DNA from: an uncultured Chlorobiota bacterium
GTDB lineage: Bacteria; Bacteroidota; Bacteroidia; Bacteroidales; JAADGE01
Length of the DNA: 40,738 nt
Assembly (NCBI GenBank): GCA_947311445.1
Contig: CAMZKV010000024.1
Location: 1-40,738, forward strand
Direction of reading: 5' to 3'
The position numbers were made by a program, and so were the translations under genes. The notes beneath the pieces are model-generated. The model made no database searches. It was not told the origin of the DNA and saw only the letters and a list, made by a program, of their open reading frames with translations. Below are positions 8,686-18,708 of this stretch, in pieces (the first letter of the stretch is position 1; every line of letters starts with the position of its first letter).

Positions 8686-9345
8686 TCAAAGTTTAAGATC
8701 ATTTCGTTTATAGAACGCTTGAACAAACTTTAAATAATCATCTTTTGTTTTTGAGCAAGTTTTAATTCCTTGCTTATTTTCTTTACACAAATCATCTGAA
8801 ATATTTAAGTATGCAGGACCAAGAGTAGTTCTAATTCTATTTTTTTCGATTTCATACAAATAAGAATCTTCTGTTATTGCACCTCTATAACTATTTGACC
8901 CATAAATGTGAAGAGTAATAAATGGTTCTTGAGTTAAGTTTCCCATTGCGTGAACAAGTTCTCCACAGACCGGAGCAATCGTCCCTTCTTTTAGAATTTC
9001 AGATTTTTCAAGTTTTATTTCATTTCCATTAACAGTATATGTTCTATGGTCTGCGTCTCCAAGAAAGTAAACAACACCCCATTCCGAATGCCCATGGTTA
9101 TGAATTCCTGTAAAATCTCCTTGCGACCAAGACATTATATAGAGTCCAAAATTTTCTCCTATAAAAAGAGTATTTCTTCCATAGCTTTCAGTTTTACAAT
9201 GATCAAAAGTTGAAAACTTCAGAAGTTCATCTTTTGAAATTTTTGCATCTTTAACAGTCTCAATAAGAATATTATTATTAATGTTTTGTCCTATTTTTTG
9301 AAGGTTTTCAATAATATATTGAATTGATTTTGGAAGAGTTTTCAT
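8686..9345 (-). CDS. Cysteine dioxygenase family cupin
   Basis: A 219-residue cupin. The iron-binding triad is visible as H82 and H84 in GIHNHGHSEWG and H132 in ELVHAMGN. CDO oxidises cysteine to cysteine sulfinate with non-haem iron and O2. The position of the mammalian cross-linking cysteine is glycine here (SEWG), as usual in bacterial members. The C-terminal part 'ITLHIYGSNSYRGAITEDSY' also fits. It is the last of five minus-strand genes starting with an ECF sigma factor; the gap from yceI is 76 bases and contains an imperfect stem-loop (9378-9402), so it may have its own promoter. Related thiol dioxygenases (for example 3-mercaptopropionate) cannot be excluded. Confidence 0.85.
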   Translation of the reverse strand: MKTLPKSIQYIIENLQKIGQNINNNILIETVKDAKISKDELLKFSTFDHCKTESYGRNTLFIGENFGLYIMSWSQGDFTGIHNHGHSEWGVVYFLGDADHRTYTVNGNEIKLEKSEILKEGTIAPVCGELVHAMGNLTQEPFITLHIYGSNSYRGAITEDSYLYEIEKNRIRTTLGPAYLNISDDLCKENKQGIKTCSKTKDDYLKFVQAFYKRNDLKL

Positions 9346-9377
9346 TTATTATTGTAAGATTTTTAATAATGCAAGCA

Positions 9378-9402
9378 TAGCTTGAAATATATTTTCGAGC
9401 TA
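9378..9402. repeat. Imperfect stem-loop between yceI and dioxygenase genes
   Basis: TAGCTTGAAA, loop TATAT, TTTCGAGCTA: ten-base arms with one mismatch. There is no T run, so it does not look like a classic terminator; it could be a processing site or operator. Confidence 0.35.
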
Positions 9403-9421
9403 CGACATTACAAATGTGAAA

Positions 9422-9973
9422 TTATTTAACTTTATATGTTCCTTTGTATGTAATTTTGATATCTTCTGCTACATTATTTTTTTTCTTTTTACTTTTTGGT
9501 TTGCCAACATTGTAATTTGATATTCCCTTTACAACAAATACAGAGTTTGCAGATAACTCCCCACCTTTAATAGTTATTGTGCCTTCTTCTGAAATAGTTT
9601 TTGTTACATCTTTTATTGTTAAATCTCCTTCAACAGTTACAGGATATCTTCCATCTTCTTTCCAATTTACAGTTGATAAATTAGTAATATTACCTTTAAA
9701 TTTAATTTTAGGATACTGTTTTGAGTCCATAAAATTTGCTTGATTAAAGTGTTTTTGCATCAATGCTTTTTCAAATTCAAAAGATTGTACCGGAATTACG
9801 AACACCATAGCTCCTGTTTCGGTATCTATTGTAGATGTTACTTTATAATTATCTGCTGTAATATCTTCTGCTACTGTTGTTGAAAACAAATTTGCATGTC
9901 CTGCTCTTGTTACATACTTAGTTTGAGCAAATAATAAAGTTGGTAATAATAATAATAATGATATTTTTTTCAT
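9422..9973 (-). CDS. YceI-family periplasmic protein
   Basis: A 183-residue protein with a short signal peptide (MKKISLLLLLPTLLFAQ) and a YceI beta-barrel domain. YceI proteins bind isoprenoid or other lipophilic molecules in a lipocalin-like barrel. Typical segments are 'TRAGHANLFSTTVAEDITAD', 'VIPVQSFEFEKALMQKHFN', 'DSKQYPKIKFKGNI' and 'VTVEGDLTIKDVTKTI'. It begins 31 bases after the stop of the OB-fold gene, suggesting co-transcription. The pairing of an OB-fold exported protein with YceI is, as I recall, recurrent in Bacteroidota. The ligand is unknown. Confidence 0.88.
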   Translation of the reverse strand: MKKISLLLLLPTLLFAQTKYVTRAGHANLFSTTVAEDITADNYKVTSTIDTETGAMVFVIPVQSFEFEKALMQKHFNQANFMDSKQYPKIKFKGNITNLSTVNWKEDGRYPVTVEGDLTIKDVTKTISEEGTITIKGGELSANSVFVVKGISNYNVGKPKSKKKKNNVAEDIKITYKGTYKVK

Positions 9974-10004
9974 TGTGTTAAATTTTAATTTGATTTATAA
10001 ATAT

Positions 10005-10451
10005 TTATTTAGTTATGTTACATTTTTCTAATATTGCATATTCTGCAAGGTCCAAATCCTCATCGTAAGAAGCTCCCATACGCACTATGCCTTTAATTTT
10101 TACTTTGTCTCCAATTGAAAGATTTTCTGCAGCTGAATTTGTTTCAAGTGTAAACGTGCAGTTAACACCAGAATTTCCGGCTTTTAGTAAAACTACTTTT
10201 TGTTTTAGTTGGTCTTCATTAATTTCGGCAACTGTTCCAGAAACTTCAACTACATTGTCGAGATATTTTGCATTGCTCTCACTTGTATTTGTCATAAATT
10301 CATTTACAAATTGTTCTGCTTCAATATTAAATTTTGCATCTTCGCCTATAACGTCTCTGTGTGGCATATTATACATATACAATATTATACCTCCGGCTAT
10401 TAAAATTCCGGCAAGTATTGCTATTAATAAAACCTTGATACTTTTCTTCAT
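10005..10451 (-). CDS. Membrane-anchored OB-fold protein (tRNA_anti-like)
   Basis: A 148-residue protein. Residues 6-27 are a single hydrophobic anchor, leaving the rest in the periplasm. Residues about 60-145 read as an OB-fold: 'DNVVEVSGTVAEINED', 'KQKVVLLKAGNSGVNCTF', 'LSIGDKVKIKGIVRMGA' and 'DLDLAEYAILEKC'. This matches the tRNA_anti-like family of small exported OB-fold proteins, whose role is unknown; despite the family name there is no reason to think it binds tRNA in this compartment. It is co-oriented with and immediately upstream of yceI, so the two may act together. Confidence 0.75.
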   Translation of the reverse strand: MKKSIKVLLIAILAGILIAGGIILYMYNMPHRDVIGEDAKFNIEAEQFVNEFMTNTSESNAKYLDNVVEVSGTVAEINEDQLKQKVVLLKAGNSGVNCTFTLETNSAAENLSIGDKVKIKGIVRMGASYDEDLDLAEYAILEKCNITK

Positions 10452-10630
10452 TCTGTTAATAATTTAAATTTTTAAAATATAATTATTTAAAATTCCCCAA
10501 AAATCATATTTCTGATTCTTGCATTTTATTAGTCGCATAAAATTAAAATCCTGACAAATATTTTAAAAAAAAATTATTTATGCATACTCCCGAAATGTTT
10601 CACCTTAAAGTTTTATTTGTTTTTTAAATA

Positions 10631-10888
10631 CTATAGTTTAGAAATTTTATTTTTAATTTTCACTTTAAATTCTTCAACATTTATATTAAGCTTTGAAGAA
10701 TTATGTCTTTTCAAAGCTTTATCAATAATTTTACTGTGTTTTTCATATCTTCTACAAGCACTGCACATAGACTTGTGCATTTTTAGTCGTAATTTTTCTT
10801 TAAAACTCAAATTAACATGAAGTTTCTTTTCGATTAGCTCAGTTGCCTTGAAACAAGATAAAAACATGAAGTACATTATTTTTTTCAT
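10631..10888 (-). CDS. Small zinc-binding anti-sigma factor
   Basis: An 85-residue protein with the zinc anti-sigma motif: C12 in 'FLSCFKATELIEKKL' and H38-x3-C42-x2-C45 in MHKSMCSAC. It starts 6 bases after the stop of the ECF sigma gene, the usual arrangement for a sigma factor and its cognate inhibitor. There is no membrane segment, so it is a cytoplasmic, possibly redox- or metal-responsive inhibitor (family knowledge); zinc loss on thiol oxidation would release the sigma factor. The C-terminal 40 residues are Lys-rich and without recognisable domain. Confidence 0.8.
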   Translation of the reverse strand: MKKIMYFMFLSCFKATELIEKKLHVNLSFKEKLRLKMHKSMCSACRRYEKHSKIIDKALKRHNSSKLNINVEEFKVKIKNKISKL

Positions 10889-10894
10889 TACTGT

Positions 10895-11452
10895 TTAATT
10901 TCTCTTAAACCAACCATTTTCAACGCAATCTCGGAGTTTTAATTTTGCTCTGTGCATTATCTGCCACATATTAGTCGTGTTTATTTCAAGTTCCTGACAG
11001 ATTTCTTTTGATTTTTTTTCGGAATAGTATTTCATTTTAATTACTGTGTTGAATTTATTAGGTAAATTTTCAATACAATAATTTAATATTTCAATAAATT
11101 CTAAATCGTCTAAAAGATTTGTTTCTTGATTTTGCCAATTTAGAGGTTGGTTATTAGAATTCCATTCACCGTCAGATGTAAAAAAAGCTGAAAAAACATC
11201 AAAATCTAATTTTGTATCTTGTCTGTATCTTTTTCTGTAAAAGTCTGATATTTTGTTATTTAGAATTGAGAATAACCATGTTTTTGGGTTACTTTCATTT
11301 TTAAAATTTTTAAAATTTTGTGCTGCAGCAAGAAATGTATCTTGAACAATATCTTTTGCATTTTCAGAATTCGAAAGTTTATGCATTGCACGTGAAAGGA
11401 GTTGTTCGGTATAAATATTTACCCAATTATTTAATGTGCTATGTTTTTGCAT
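10895..11452 (-). CDS. ECF-type RNA polymerase sigma factor
   Basis: A 185-residue sigma-70-family protein. Region 2 is visible at about 15-75 ('NAKDIVQDTFLAAAQNF', 'NPKTWLFSILNNKISDFYRK') and region 4 at about 125-180 ('LPNKFNTVIKMKYYSEKKS', 'EICQELEINTTNMWQIMHRA'), separated by a variable linker rich in Asn and Gln. It directs RNA polymerase to a dedicated set of promoters and is paired with the zinc anti-sigma factor just downstream. The co-oriented OB-fold, yceI and dioxygenase genes that follow are possible targets, but that is inference from position only. Its own promoter is not obvious. Confidence 0.92.
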   Translation of the reverse strand: MQKHSTLNNWVNIYTEQLLSRAMHKLSNSENAKDIVQDTFLAAAQNFKNFKNESNPKTWLFSILNNKISDFYRKRYRQDTKLDFDVFSAFFTSDGEWNSNNQPLNWQNQETNLLDDLEFIEILNYCIENLPNKFNTVIKMKYYSEKKSKEICQELEINTTNMWQIMHRAKLKLRDCVENGWFKRN

Positions 11453-11567
11453 ATTAATTATTCTTATTTCAAAAAAAATAAAGATGCAATTTACATTTTT
11501 TTATTTCATGGTATAGTAACTACAATCACATATAAACATTAAGAAATAGAAGGTTTTTAGTTTTTAA

Positions 11568-11999
11568 TTATCTGTTTCCGTTCATTCTAATACTATTTGC
11601 TTGAGATTTTGCAATTAATTTATTGTTGGAGTTATATATTTTACATTCAGTATTAATTATTGTTTTCCCTTTTCTTATTACTTTTGCTTTGGCTGTTATT
11701 GTTTCTCCTAATTTTGCACCATAAAGAAAATCTGTATATAAATTTACACTTGGATAAAAGTCTTTTAATTCCAAAGTTGCAATGCTTGCACCGATTGTTT
11801 CATCGGCAATTAGGGCAATTATTCCTCCATGCAACATTTTCATTGGGTTTGTCATTTCTTCTCTTACAATAATTTCTGCTGAGATACTTCCTTCATTAAC
11901 TTCGGTTAAAACAGGCTTAAGCCACATTCCTACAGCCGATGGTGTATGTTCAATTACTTTTCCTATTTGGGTTCTAAAAAATTCTACTGTTTTATTCAT
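11568..11999 (-). CDS. PaaI-type hotdog thioesterase
   Basis: A 143-residue single hotdog-domain protein. The segment 'TNPMKMLHGGIIALIADETI' contains the HGG motif (57-59) and the acidic pair D66-E67 expected of PaaI/YdiI-type acyl-CoA thioesterases. The remainder ('SVNLYTDFLYGAKLGETITA', 'VIRKGKTIINTECKIYN') follows the beta strands of the fold. These enzymes hydrolyse acyl- or aryl-CoA thioesters as tetramers; the substrate cannot be told from sequence. A TATTTTTG promoter box lies 19 bases upstream, and a decayed alpha/beta hydrolase gene lies just upstream on the same strand. Confidence 0.85.
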   Translation of the reverse strand: MNKTVEFFRTQIGKVIEHTPSAVGMWLKPVLTEVNEGSISAEIIVREEMTNPMKMLHGGIIALIADETIGASIATLELKDFYPSVNLYTDFLYGAKLGETITAKAKVIRKGKTIINTECKIYNSNNKLIAKSQANSIRMNGNR

Positions 12000-12018
12000 G
12001 TTTTATTTTAAATTTTTG

Positions 12019-12026
12019 CAAAAATA
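12019..12026 (-). promoter_or_regulatory. Bacteroidota -7 box for the thioesterase gene
   Basis: On the minus strand TATTTTTG matches TAnnTTTG and ends 19 bases before the ATG at 11999. No TTG at the standard -33 spacing. Confidence 0.45.
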
Positions 12027-12052
12027 TAAGATTTTAAACAAGTTTATTATTA

Positions 12053-12592
12053 TTACTTCAAAATTTCATTTACAAGTTTATTTCTCTCATTTCCTTTTGT
12101 AATTGTCATCATATGAGAACGATTTTTAACACAAAAGCTGAGGTTTTTTAATCTTTTTATTGGGATTGCGTAATCATTATCTCCATATATGTGAATAATG
12201 TTTGAAAAAATTGTTTTTTTCTCCCAATTTACAATCATATTAACAGAACGTTTCATAAGTTTTTTATTCTTGTTTTTTAGCATTGCTTTGCAAGTTTCTC
12301 GCTCTTTTTTTGCTATCTTGTTCAAAAACTAATTGTATCAATGGAGCAACAGGACACAGAAATTTTCCTCCAAAAAGTTTATTTAAAGGAATCTTATGCA
12401 TAAATATATATTTTAATGGCAATTACTAGAAATAATAATTACTTTCTCAGGTTTAAAATATTTGAATATTCTATAATCTGAGACTTGTCCTGGAATTAGG
12501 TAAATTGTATTTTCTTTTAATTGAGAGGATGTTGTATATGAAGTAAATATAGTTAAAAGTATAAAAATATAAAATTTAAAATATTGGTTCAT
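12053..12592 (-). pseudogene. Decayed alpha/beta hydrolase gene
   Basis: Three reading-frame pieces together resemble one alpha/beta hydrolase. The first (12592-12413) has a signal-like N-terminus then 'ENTIYLIPGQVSDYRIFKYF' running directly into 'KPEKVIIISSNCH' and a stop. In relatives I remember, about 70-80 residues including the nucleophile GxSxG lie between those two phrases, so the active serine appears deleted. The second piece, in another frame, reads 'IPLNKLFGGKFLCPVAPLIQ' near 12395-12310. The frame then returns to the first through a run of seven T (12305-12311) and ends with 'KLMKRSVNMIVNWEKK', 'IIHIYGDNDYAIPIK' and a histidine segment SHMM. The product cannot be active. The upstream copy was probably a small periplasmic or lipid-handling hydrolase. 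Confidence 0.72.
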
Positions 12593-12635
12593 TTTTTATA
12601 TCTTTATATTACAATAATATTTAACAAAAAAACTT

Positions 12636-14348
12636 TTATCTTTTATCTCTTCTTTTTCGGGATTTTTTGTTTGAAAATTTTTCCCTCCTATCTCTATTAT
12701 TATTTGGTCTGTCGTTTTGAGGTTTCTCTTTTGCAACTTCAATAGAAACATTCATTCCTTTATATTTAAAATCTTTAAAAGCTGAAACAACATCATTTTC
12801 AAAAGATTTGTCAACTTCAAAAAATGAGAAAGTTTTCATTATATCAATTTTTCCTATTTGAATATCACGTTTTTTTGTTTGGTCGTTTATAAGCCCCATT
12901 AATTTAACCGGAGATAATTTCTTTTTAGACCCAATATTTATAAAAAACCTTGTAAAATTCTCATTATCTCTTCTCTTTCTACCTTTTCTGCTATTTTTTT
13001 CTTTTCTGTCTGATTCGTTTTCATTAATATTTAAATCCGGTGCATTTTTATAGTAAGATAAAAACCTGTTAAACTCAATAGATACAAAATGATTGATTAA
13101 CTCTTCTCTGGTTAACCAACTTAGTTTTTTATAAATAACATCCATAAAGGGATCTATTTGAGCTTGGTCAACATCAATTTTTTCAACTTTATCAATCAAG
13201 TTAAAAAGCTGACGTTCACATATTTCTTTTCCGGTAGGAATCATTTTTCGAGTAATTTTTTTACCTACTCTTTTTTCAATTTCCCTTAATTTATATAATT
13301 CTCTTGAATGCAATAAAATAACAGAAGTTCCTGTTTTTCCTGCTCTTCCTGTTCTTCCACTTCTATGGATATATGTTTTTGCTTCATCAGGGATATTGTA
13401 ATTAATTACATGAGTTAAATCTGTAACATCCAATCCTCTTGCAGCAACATCAGTAGCAACAAGTATTTGCATATGTTTAATTCTGAAACGATTCATTACA
13501 TAATCTCTTTGAGCCTGCGACAAATCACCATGTAGAGCTTCAGCGTTATATCCGTTTTCAATTAGTTTGTCTGCAATTTCTTTTGTGTCTCTTCTTGTTC
13601 TACAAAAAACAATACTGTATATTTGTGGGTGCGAATCGATAATACGCTTAAGAGTTTTAAAACGGTCTCTTGCTTTTGCAAGATAATAATGATGATTAAC
13701 ATTTTCTGCTCCCATATTTTTATCGCCAACAGCAATTTCGTCTGCTTCACGCATGTATTTTTTTGCTATCTTAGCAATTTCTTTTGGCATTGTAGCTGAA
13801 AAAAGCAATGTTTGTTTGTCGGCAGGAGTTGTTTCAAGGATAGAATCTAATTCATCTTTAAATCCCATGTCTAACATTTCGTCAGCCTCATCTAAAATCA
13901 TATAACTAATACTTCCGGCTCTTAATTTTCCTCTTTTCACTAAATCCAGCACTCTGCCGGGTGTTCCTACAACTATTTGGCAACCTTTGTTTAATTCTGC
14001 TATTTGTTTGTCAGCACTTGCTCCACCATATATTGTTGCAATTCTCACATTTTCGGTATATTTAGCATATGTTTTGATGTCATTACTAATTTGCATACAT
14101 AACTCTCTTGTAGGAGAAAGAATGAGTGCTTGTGTTTTTTTAGAATTTTTATCTATTTGATGAAGTATTGGTAAACCAAAAGCAGCTGTTTTTCCTGTTC
14201 CTGTTTGTGCAAGAGCAACTAAATCTTTTTTACTATCTAATAAATAAGGAATTGTAAGTTCTTGAATAGGTGTTGGTTTTTCGAAGCCAAGTTCGGATAT
14301 TGCTTTTATAATTTGGGAGTTTATGCCCGTTTCCTCAAAATTTTGCAT
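12636..14348 (-). CDS. DEAD-box ATP-dependent RNA helicase
   Basis: A 570-residue RNA helicase that unwinds RNA secondary structure, typically in ribosome assembly, mRNA decay or cold adaptation. Motifs in order: Q motif 'GFEKPTPIQ' (21-29), AQTGTGKT (47-54), PTREL (79-83), DEAD (153-156), SAT (184-186) and HRSGRTGR in the second RecA domain. Near 455-535 is a DbpA-type RNA-binding domain ('FTRFFINIGSKKKLSPVKLM', 'FSFFEVDKSFENDVVSAF'), then a very basic Arg/Lys/Asn tail. This architecture is that of DeaD/CsdA. The ATG at 14348 is chosen because homologues begin with a phrase like MQNFEETG; an in-frame ATG at 14414 lies within a leader hairpin and would add 22 unlikely residues. Confidence 0.94.
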   Translation of the reverse strand: MQNFEETGINSQIIKAISELGFEKPTPIQELTIPYLLDSKKDLVALAQTGTGKTAAFGLPILHQIDKNSKKTQALILSPTRELCMQISNDIKTYAKYTENVRIATIYGGASADKQIAELNKGCQIVVGTPGRVLDLVKRGKLRAGSISYMILDEADEMLDMGFKDELDSILETTPADKQTLLFSATMPKEIAKIAKKYMREADEIAVGDKNMGAENVNHHYYLAKARDRFKTLKRIIDSHPQIYSIVFCRTRRDTKEIADKLIENGYNAEALHGDLSQAQRDYVMNRFRIKHMQILVATDVAARGLDVTDLTHVINYNIPDEAKTYIHRSGRTGRAGKTGTSVILLHSRELYKLREIEKRVGKKITRKMIPTGKEICERQLFNLIDKVEKIDVDQAQIDPFMDVIYKKLSWLTREELINHFVSIEFNRFLSYYKNAPDLNINENESDRKEKNSRKGRKRRDNENFTRFFINIGSKKKLSPVKLMGLINDQTKKRDIQIGKIDIMKTFSFFEVDKSFENDVVSAFKDFKYKGMNVSIEVAKEKPQNDRPNNNRDRREKFSNKKSRKRRDKR

Positions 14349-14374
14349 GAATTGATTTTTGATAAGAATGTAAT

Positions 14375-14416
14375 AAAAAATGCGACTATTTGCTTCTTTT
14401 ACACATAGTCGCATTT
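14375..14416 (-). promoter_or_regulatory. Hairpin with U-run in the helicase mRNA leader
   Basis: On the minus strand AAATGCGACTAT (14416-14405) and ATAGTCGCATTT (14389-14378) pair perfectly over 12 bp around a 15-base loop, followed by a run of T down to 14375. It starts within a few bases of the predicted transcript start and ends 27 bases before the helicase ATG. It has the form of an intrinsic terminator inside a leader, so attenuation, RNA-level autoregulation or mRNA protection are candidates. Confidence 0.65.
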
Positions 14417-14425
14417 ATTTTTTTG

Positions 14426-14455
14426 CAAAAGTACGCTTTTTTTTTATTAAAACAA
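14426..14455 (-). promoter_or_regulatory. Full Bacteroidota promoter for the helicase gene
   Basis: On the minus strand TTG (14455-14453), a 19-bp spacer and TACTTTTG (14433-14426): both boxes and spacing match the consensus. Transcription should start near 14420. Confidence 0.75.
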
Positions 14456-14637
14456 TTTTTATAGACACAAATCAAAGGATAAACACATACTTTTTCTTAG
14501 GAGAATTTATGAAATTCAAAAATTAATACTATCTTATCAACATATATTATGGCACTACACAATGTAAATTCATATTTTTAACAAAGTATGGGTTGCCCTA
14601 AAATCTTCCAATGTTTTTTACTGCCAAGTAAAATTAA

Positions 14638-16290
<1,653 letters not shown>

Positions 16291-16344
16291 AATTTCATTG
16301 GATTTGTTCTTTATTTAGTTTGATTTTAGTTATAAGTAATTAAT

Positions 16345-16378
16345 AAAAAAAGCCAATCAAAAAAGATTGGCTTTTTTA
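16345..16378. terminator. Two-way terminator between ABC-F and EF-G genes
   Basis: AAAAAAGCCAATC and GATTGGCTTTTTT pair perfectly around a loop of A. Poly-T follows on both strands, so it serves both convergent genes. Confidence 0.88.
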
Positions 16379-16398
16379 TAATTATACTGAAAGCTAGA

Positions 16399-18468
16399 TT
16401 ATTCTTCGTTTTTTTCAGCTAACTTTTTCATATAATCTTCTTGAACTAATTTTGGAAGAGGCTCATATTGATGAAACTCCATTGAATAATTTGCCCGTCC
16501 ACTTGTAACATTCCTCAATGTAGTTGCGTATCCAAACATTTCCATCAAAGGAACATATCCATTTAATTTTTGAGAACCTTTTCGAAATCTTCTCATTACA
16601 TCAATTTTACCTCTTCTTTTATTCAAATCTCCAACTACGTTTCCAATATAATCATCTGGAGTTGTAATTTCAATTTTCATAACTGGTTCTAATAAAATTG
16701 GTTTTGCTTTTGCAAATGCTTGTTTAAACAATACAGATGCACAAGTTTGAAAAGCTCTATCAGATGAATCAACGGCATGATGACTACCATCAAGTAATAC
16801 TGCTTTTACGTCCACAATTGGGAAATTAGCAAGAATACCTTTTGCCATAGTTTTCTCAAGACCTTTGCTTACAGCAGGGATTAAATCTCTTGGTATTACA
16901 CCTCCTTTAATCTTATCAACAAATTCATAACCATTTCCTTGATTTGGTTCAAAACGAATAACTGCTTCTGCAAATTCTCCCTTACCTCCGGACTGTTTTG
17001 AATGTCTATACTTATGCTCTATTTCCATAGAAATAGTTTCTCTCAAAGCAACAGAAGGTTCTCCAACTACAACTTCAACTTTAAATTCGTCTTTTAATCT
17101 GTCAACAATAATTTCTAAATGTAGTTCTCCCATACCGGAAATAATTGTTTCCTCAGTTTCTTCATTATATTTTGCATGAAAAGATGGGTCTTCATTAGAT
17201 AATTTTGCTAGTGCTTCTCCAAGTTTTTTTCTGTCATTTTTGTTAGCTGGGCTAATTTTTAATTCAATAACAGAAGGAGGAATTCTAATTGATTCTAATA
17301 AAATATCATCATTAACATCACATAAAGTATCACCGGTTTTTGTTACTTTCATGCCAATAAGAGCAACAATATCACCAGCTCCTGCAACAGAAATTTCTTC
17401 TCTTTCTTTTGCTCTAATTTTATAAATCCTACCAATTCTTTCTTTTTTTCTCTTTGTAGTATTCATTATTGGTGTTCCTCCTTTAATTTCACCGGAGAAA
17501 ATTCTAATGAAAGTTTGTTGCCCAACATAAGGATCATTTATTAGTTTAAATGCCAAAGCAGAAAATGGTTCTTTACAAGAAGGATTTCTAGTATGAGTTT
17601 TTTCAGAATCGTGTAAATCTTGTGCAACAACTGCTCCAACATCAATAGGAGATGGCAATAAATCGATAACAGCATCTAATAATAATTCAACACCTTTGTT
17701 TTTATATGCTGCACCCGTAAAAACAGGAGTTATCATTAATTTTAATGTTGCAAATCTTGCTGCTTTCATTAATAAATCAGTTGGAATTTCCTTTTCATCA
17801 AGAAAAAGCTCCATAATTTCATCATTAAAATCTGCAAGTTTCTCAATAAGCACTTCTCTCGCTTTGTGGGTTTCTTCACGGTATTTTTCCGGAACTTCAA
17901 TTTCTTTTCTTTCCTCTTCTCCAAAAACGTATGCTTTATTCTTAATAACATCAATTAAGCCAACAAAGTCTTCTTCCGAGCCCATAGGTAGTTGAAATGG
18001 CACAGCATTAGCATCAAGATATTCATTCATTTGCGAAACAACAGCATTAAAATCTGCTCCGGTTCTGTCCATTTTGTTTATAAAAGCAATTCTTGGAACT
18101 CGGTAGTTATCTGCCTGATTCCAAACAGTTTCGCTTTGCGGCTCAACCCCTCCAACTGCACAAAAAAGAGCAACCATACCATCAATTACTCTTAAAGATC
18201 GTTCCACTTCAATAGTAAAATCAACGTGTCCGGGAGTATCAATAATATTAATTTGTGAATCTTGCCAATTACAAGAAATTGCAGCAGAAGCAATTGTAAT
18301 TCCCCTTTCTTGTTCTTGTTTCATAAAATCCATTGTAGCTTCACCATCGTGAACCTCTCCAACTTTACGATTTACACCCGTGTAGAATAAAATCCTCTCT
18401 GTTACTGTTGTTTTTCCAGCATCAATATGGGCAGCTATTCCTATATTTCTTAATTTTTGAAGTCTCAT
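16399..18468 (-). CDS. fusA: Elongation factor G, stand-alone gene
   Basis: A 689-residue translational GTPase that moves tRNAs and mRNA through the ribosome and helps recycle it. GTPase motifs: AHIDAGKT (13-20), ERGIT (54-58), DTPGH (77-81) and NKMD (131-134). Later segments '[20 protein letters not shown]' (domain III), '[19 protein letters not shown]' (domain IV) and '[18 protein letters not shown]' (domain V) are all present, so it is full length. The gene is not in an rpsL-rpsG-fusA-tuf cluster: neighbours are unrelated. It may be the only copy, moved from the str operon, or a second EF-G paralogue as known in Bacteroides; the window cannot decide. A near-consensus box TTTCTTTG lies about 60 bases upstream. 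Confidence 0.92.
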   Translation of the reverse strand: MRLQKLRNIGIAAHIDAGKTTVTERILFYTGVNRKVGEVHDGEATMDFMKQEQERGITIASAAISCNWQDSQINIIDTPGHVDFTIEVERSLRVIDGMVALFCAVGGVEPQSETVWNQADNYRVPRIAFINKMDRTGADFNAVVSQMNEYLDANAVPFQLPMGSEEDFVGLIDVIKNKAYVFGEEERKEIEVPEKYREETHKAREVLIEKLADFNDEIMELFLDEKEIPTDLLMKAARFATLKLMITPVFTGAAYKNKGVELLLDAVIDLLPSPIDVGAVVAQDLHDSEKTHTRNPSCKEPFSALAFKLINDPYVGQQTFIRIFSGEIKGGTPIMNTTKRKKERIGRIYKIRAKEREEISVAGAGDIVALIGMKVTKTGDTLCDVNDDILLESIRIPPSVIELKISPANKNDRKKLGEALAKLSNEDPSFHAKYNEETEETIISGMGELHLEIIVDRLKDEFKVEVVVGEPSVALRETISMEIEHKYRHSKQSGGKGEFAEAVIRFEPNQGNGYEFVDKIKGGVIPRDLIPAVSKGLEKTMAKGILANFPIVDVKAVLLDGSHHAVDSSDRAFQTCASVLFKQAFAKAKPILLEPVMKIEITTPDDYIGNVVGDLNKRRGKIDVMRRFRKGSQKLNGYVPLMEMFGYATTLRNVTSGRANYSMEFHQYEPLPKLVQEDYMKKLAEKNEE

Positions 18469-18708
18469 TTGTTTATTATTCTGTAAATAATAGTTTATAT
18501 GTTATTAAACATCTTTAATTTTAAAAGTTCGCAAAGAAACGACTTTTTTTTAAAAGAGCTATAAAATAATGTATTTATTTTGTTTTTTTTTAGTTTTTTA
18601 ATGTTTTTGAGTTAATTTGCAATTTTTTAAGATATTTTGTGTTTAATTAAATACTCAAAAAAGAGTTCTAAATATATTAAACTCCAAAGTATTCAGAAAA
18701 ATGTAAGT

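Noticed and set aside
10087-10467. A 126-codon plus-strand frame opposite the OB-fold gene
   Set aside because: It mirrors a well-supported minus-strand gene with anchor and OB-fold pattern; no independent evidence supports it.
12053-12325. A separate 90-residue gene
   Set aside because: Its sequence is only the C-terminal part of an alpha/beta hydrolase, and matching N-terminal pieces lie just upstream in broken frames, so it is part of a pseudogene.
14349-14414. A 22-residue extension of the RNA helicase from ATG 14414
   Set aside because: It is read from the leader hairpin and is unlike helicase N-termini; kept only as an alternative in the findings.
18637-18708. An N-terminal extension of PorT from the in-frame codon at 18637
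   Set aside because: The extension precedes a clean signal peptide beginning at 18709 and would place charged residues before it.
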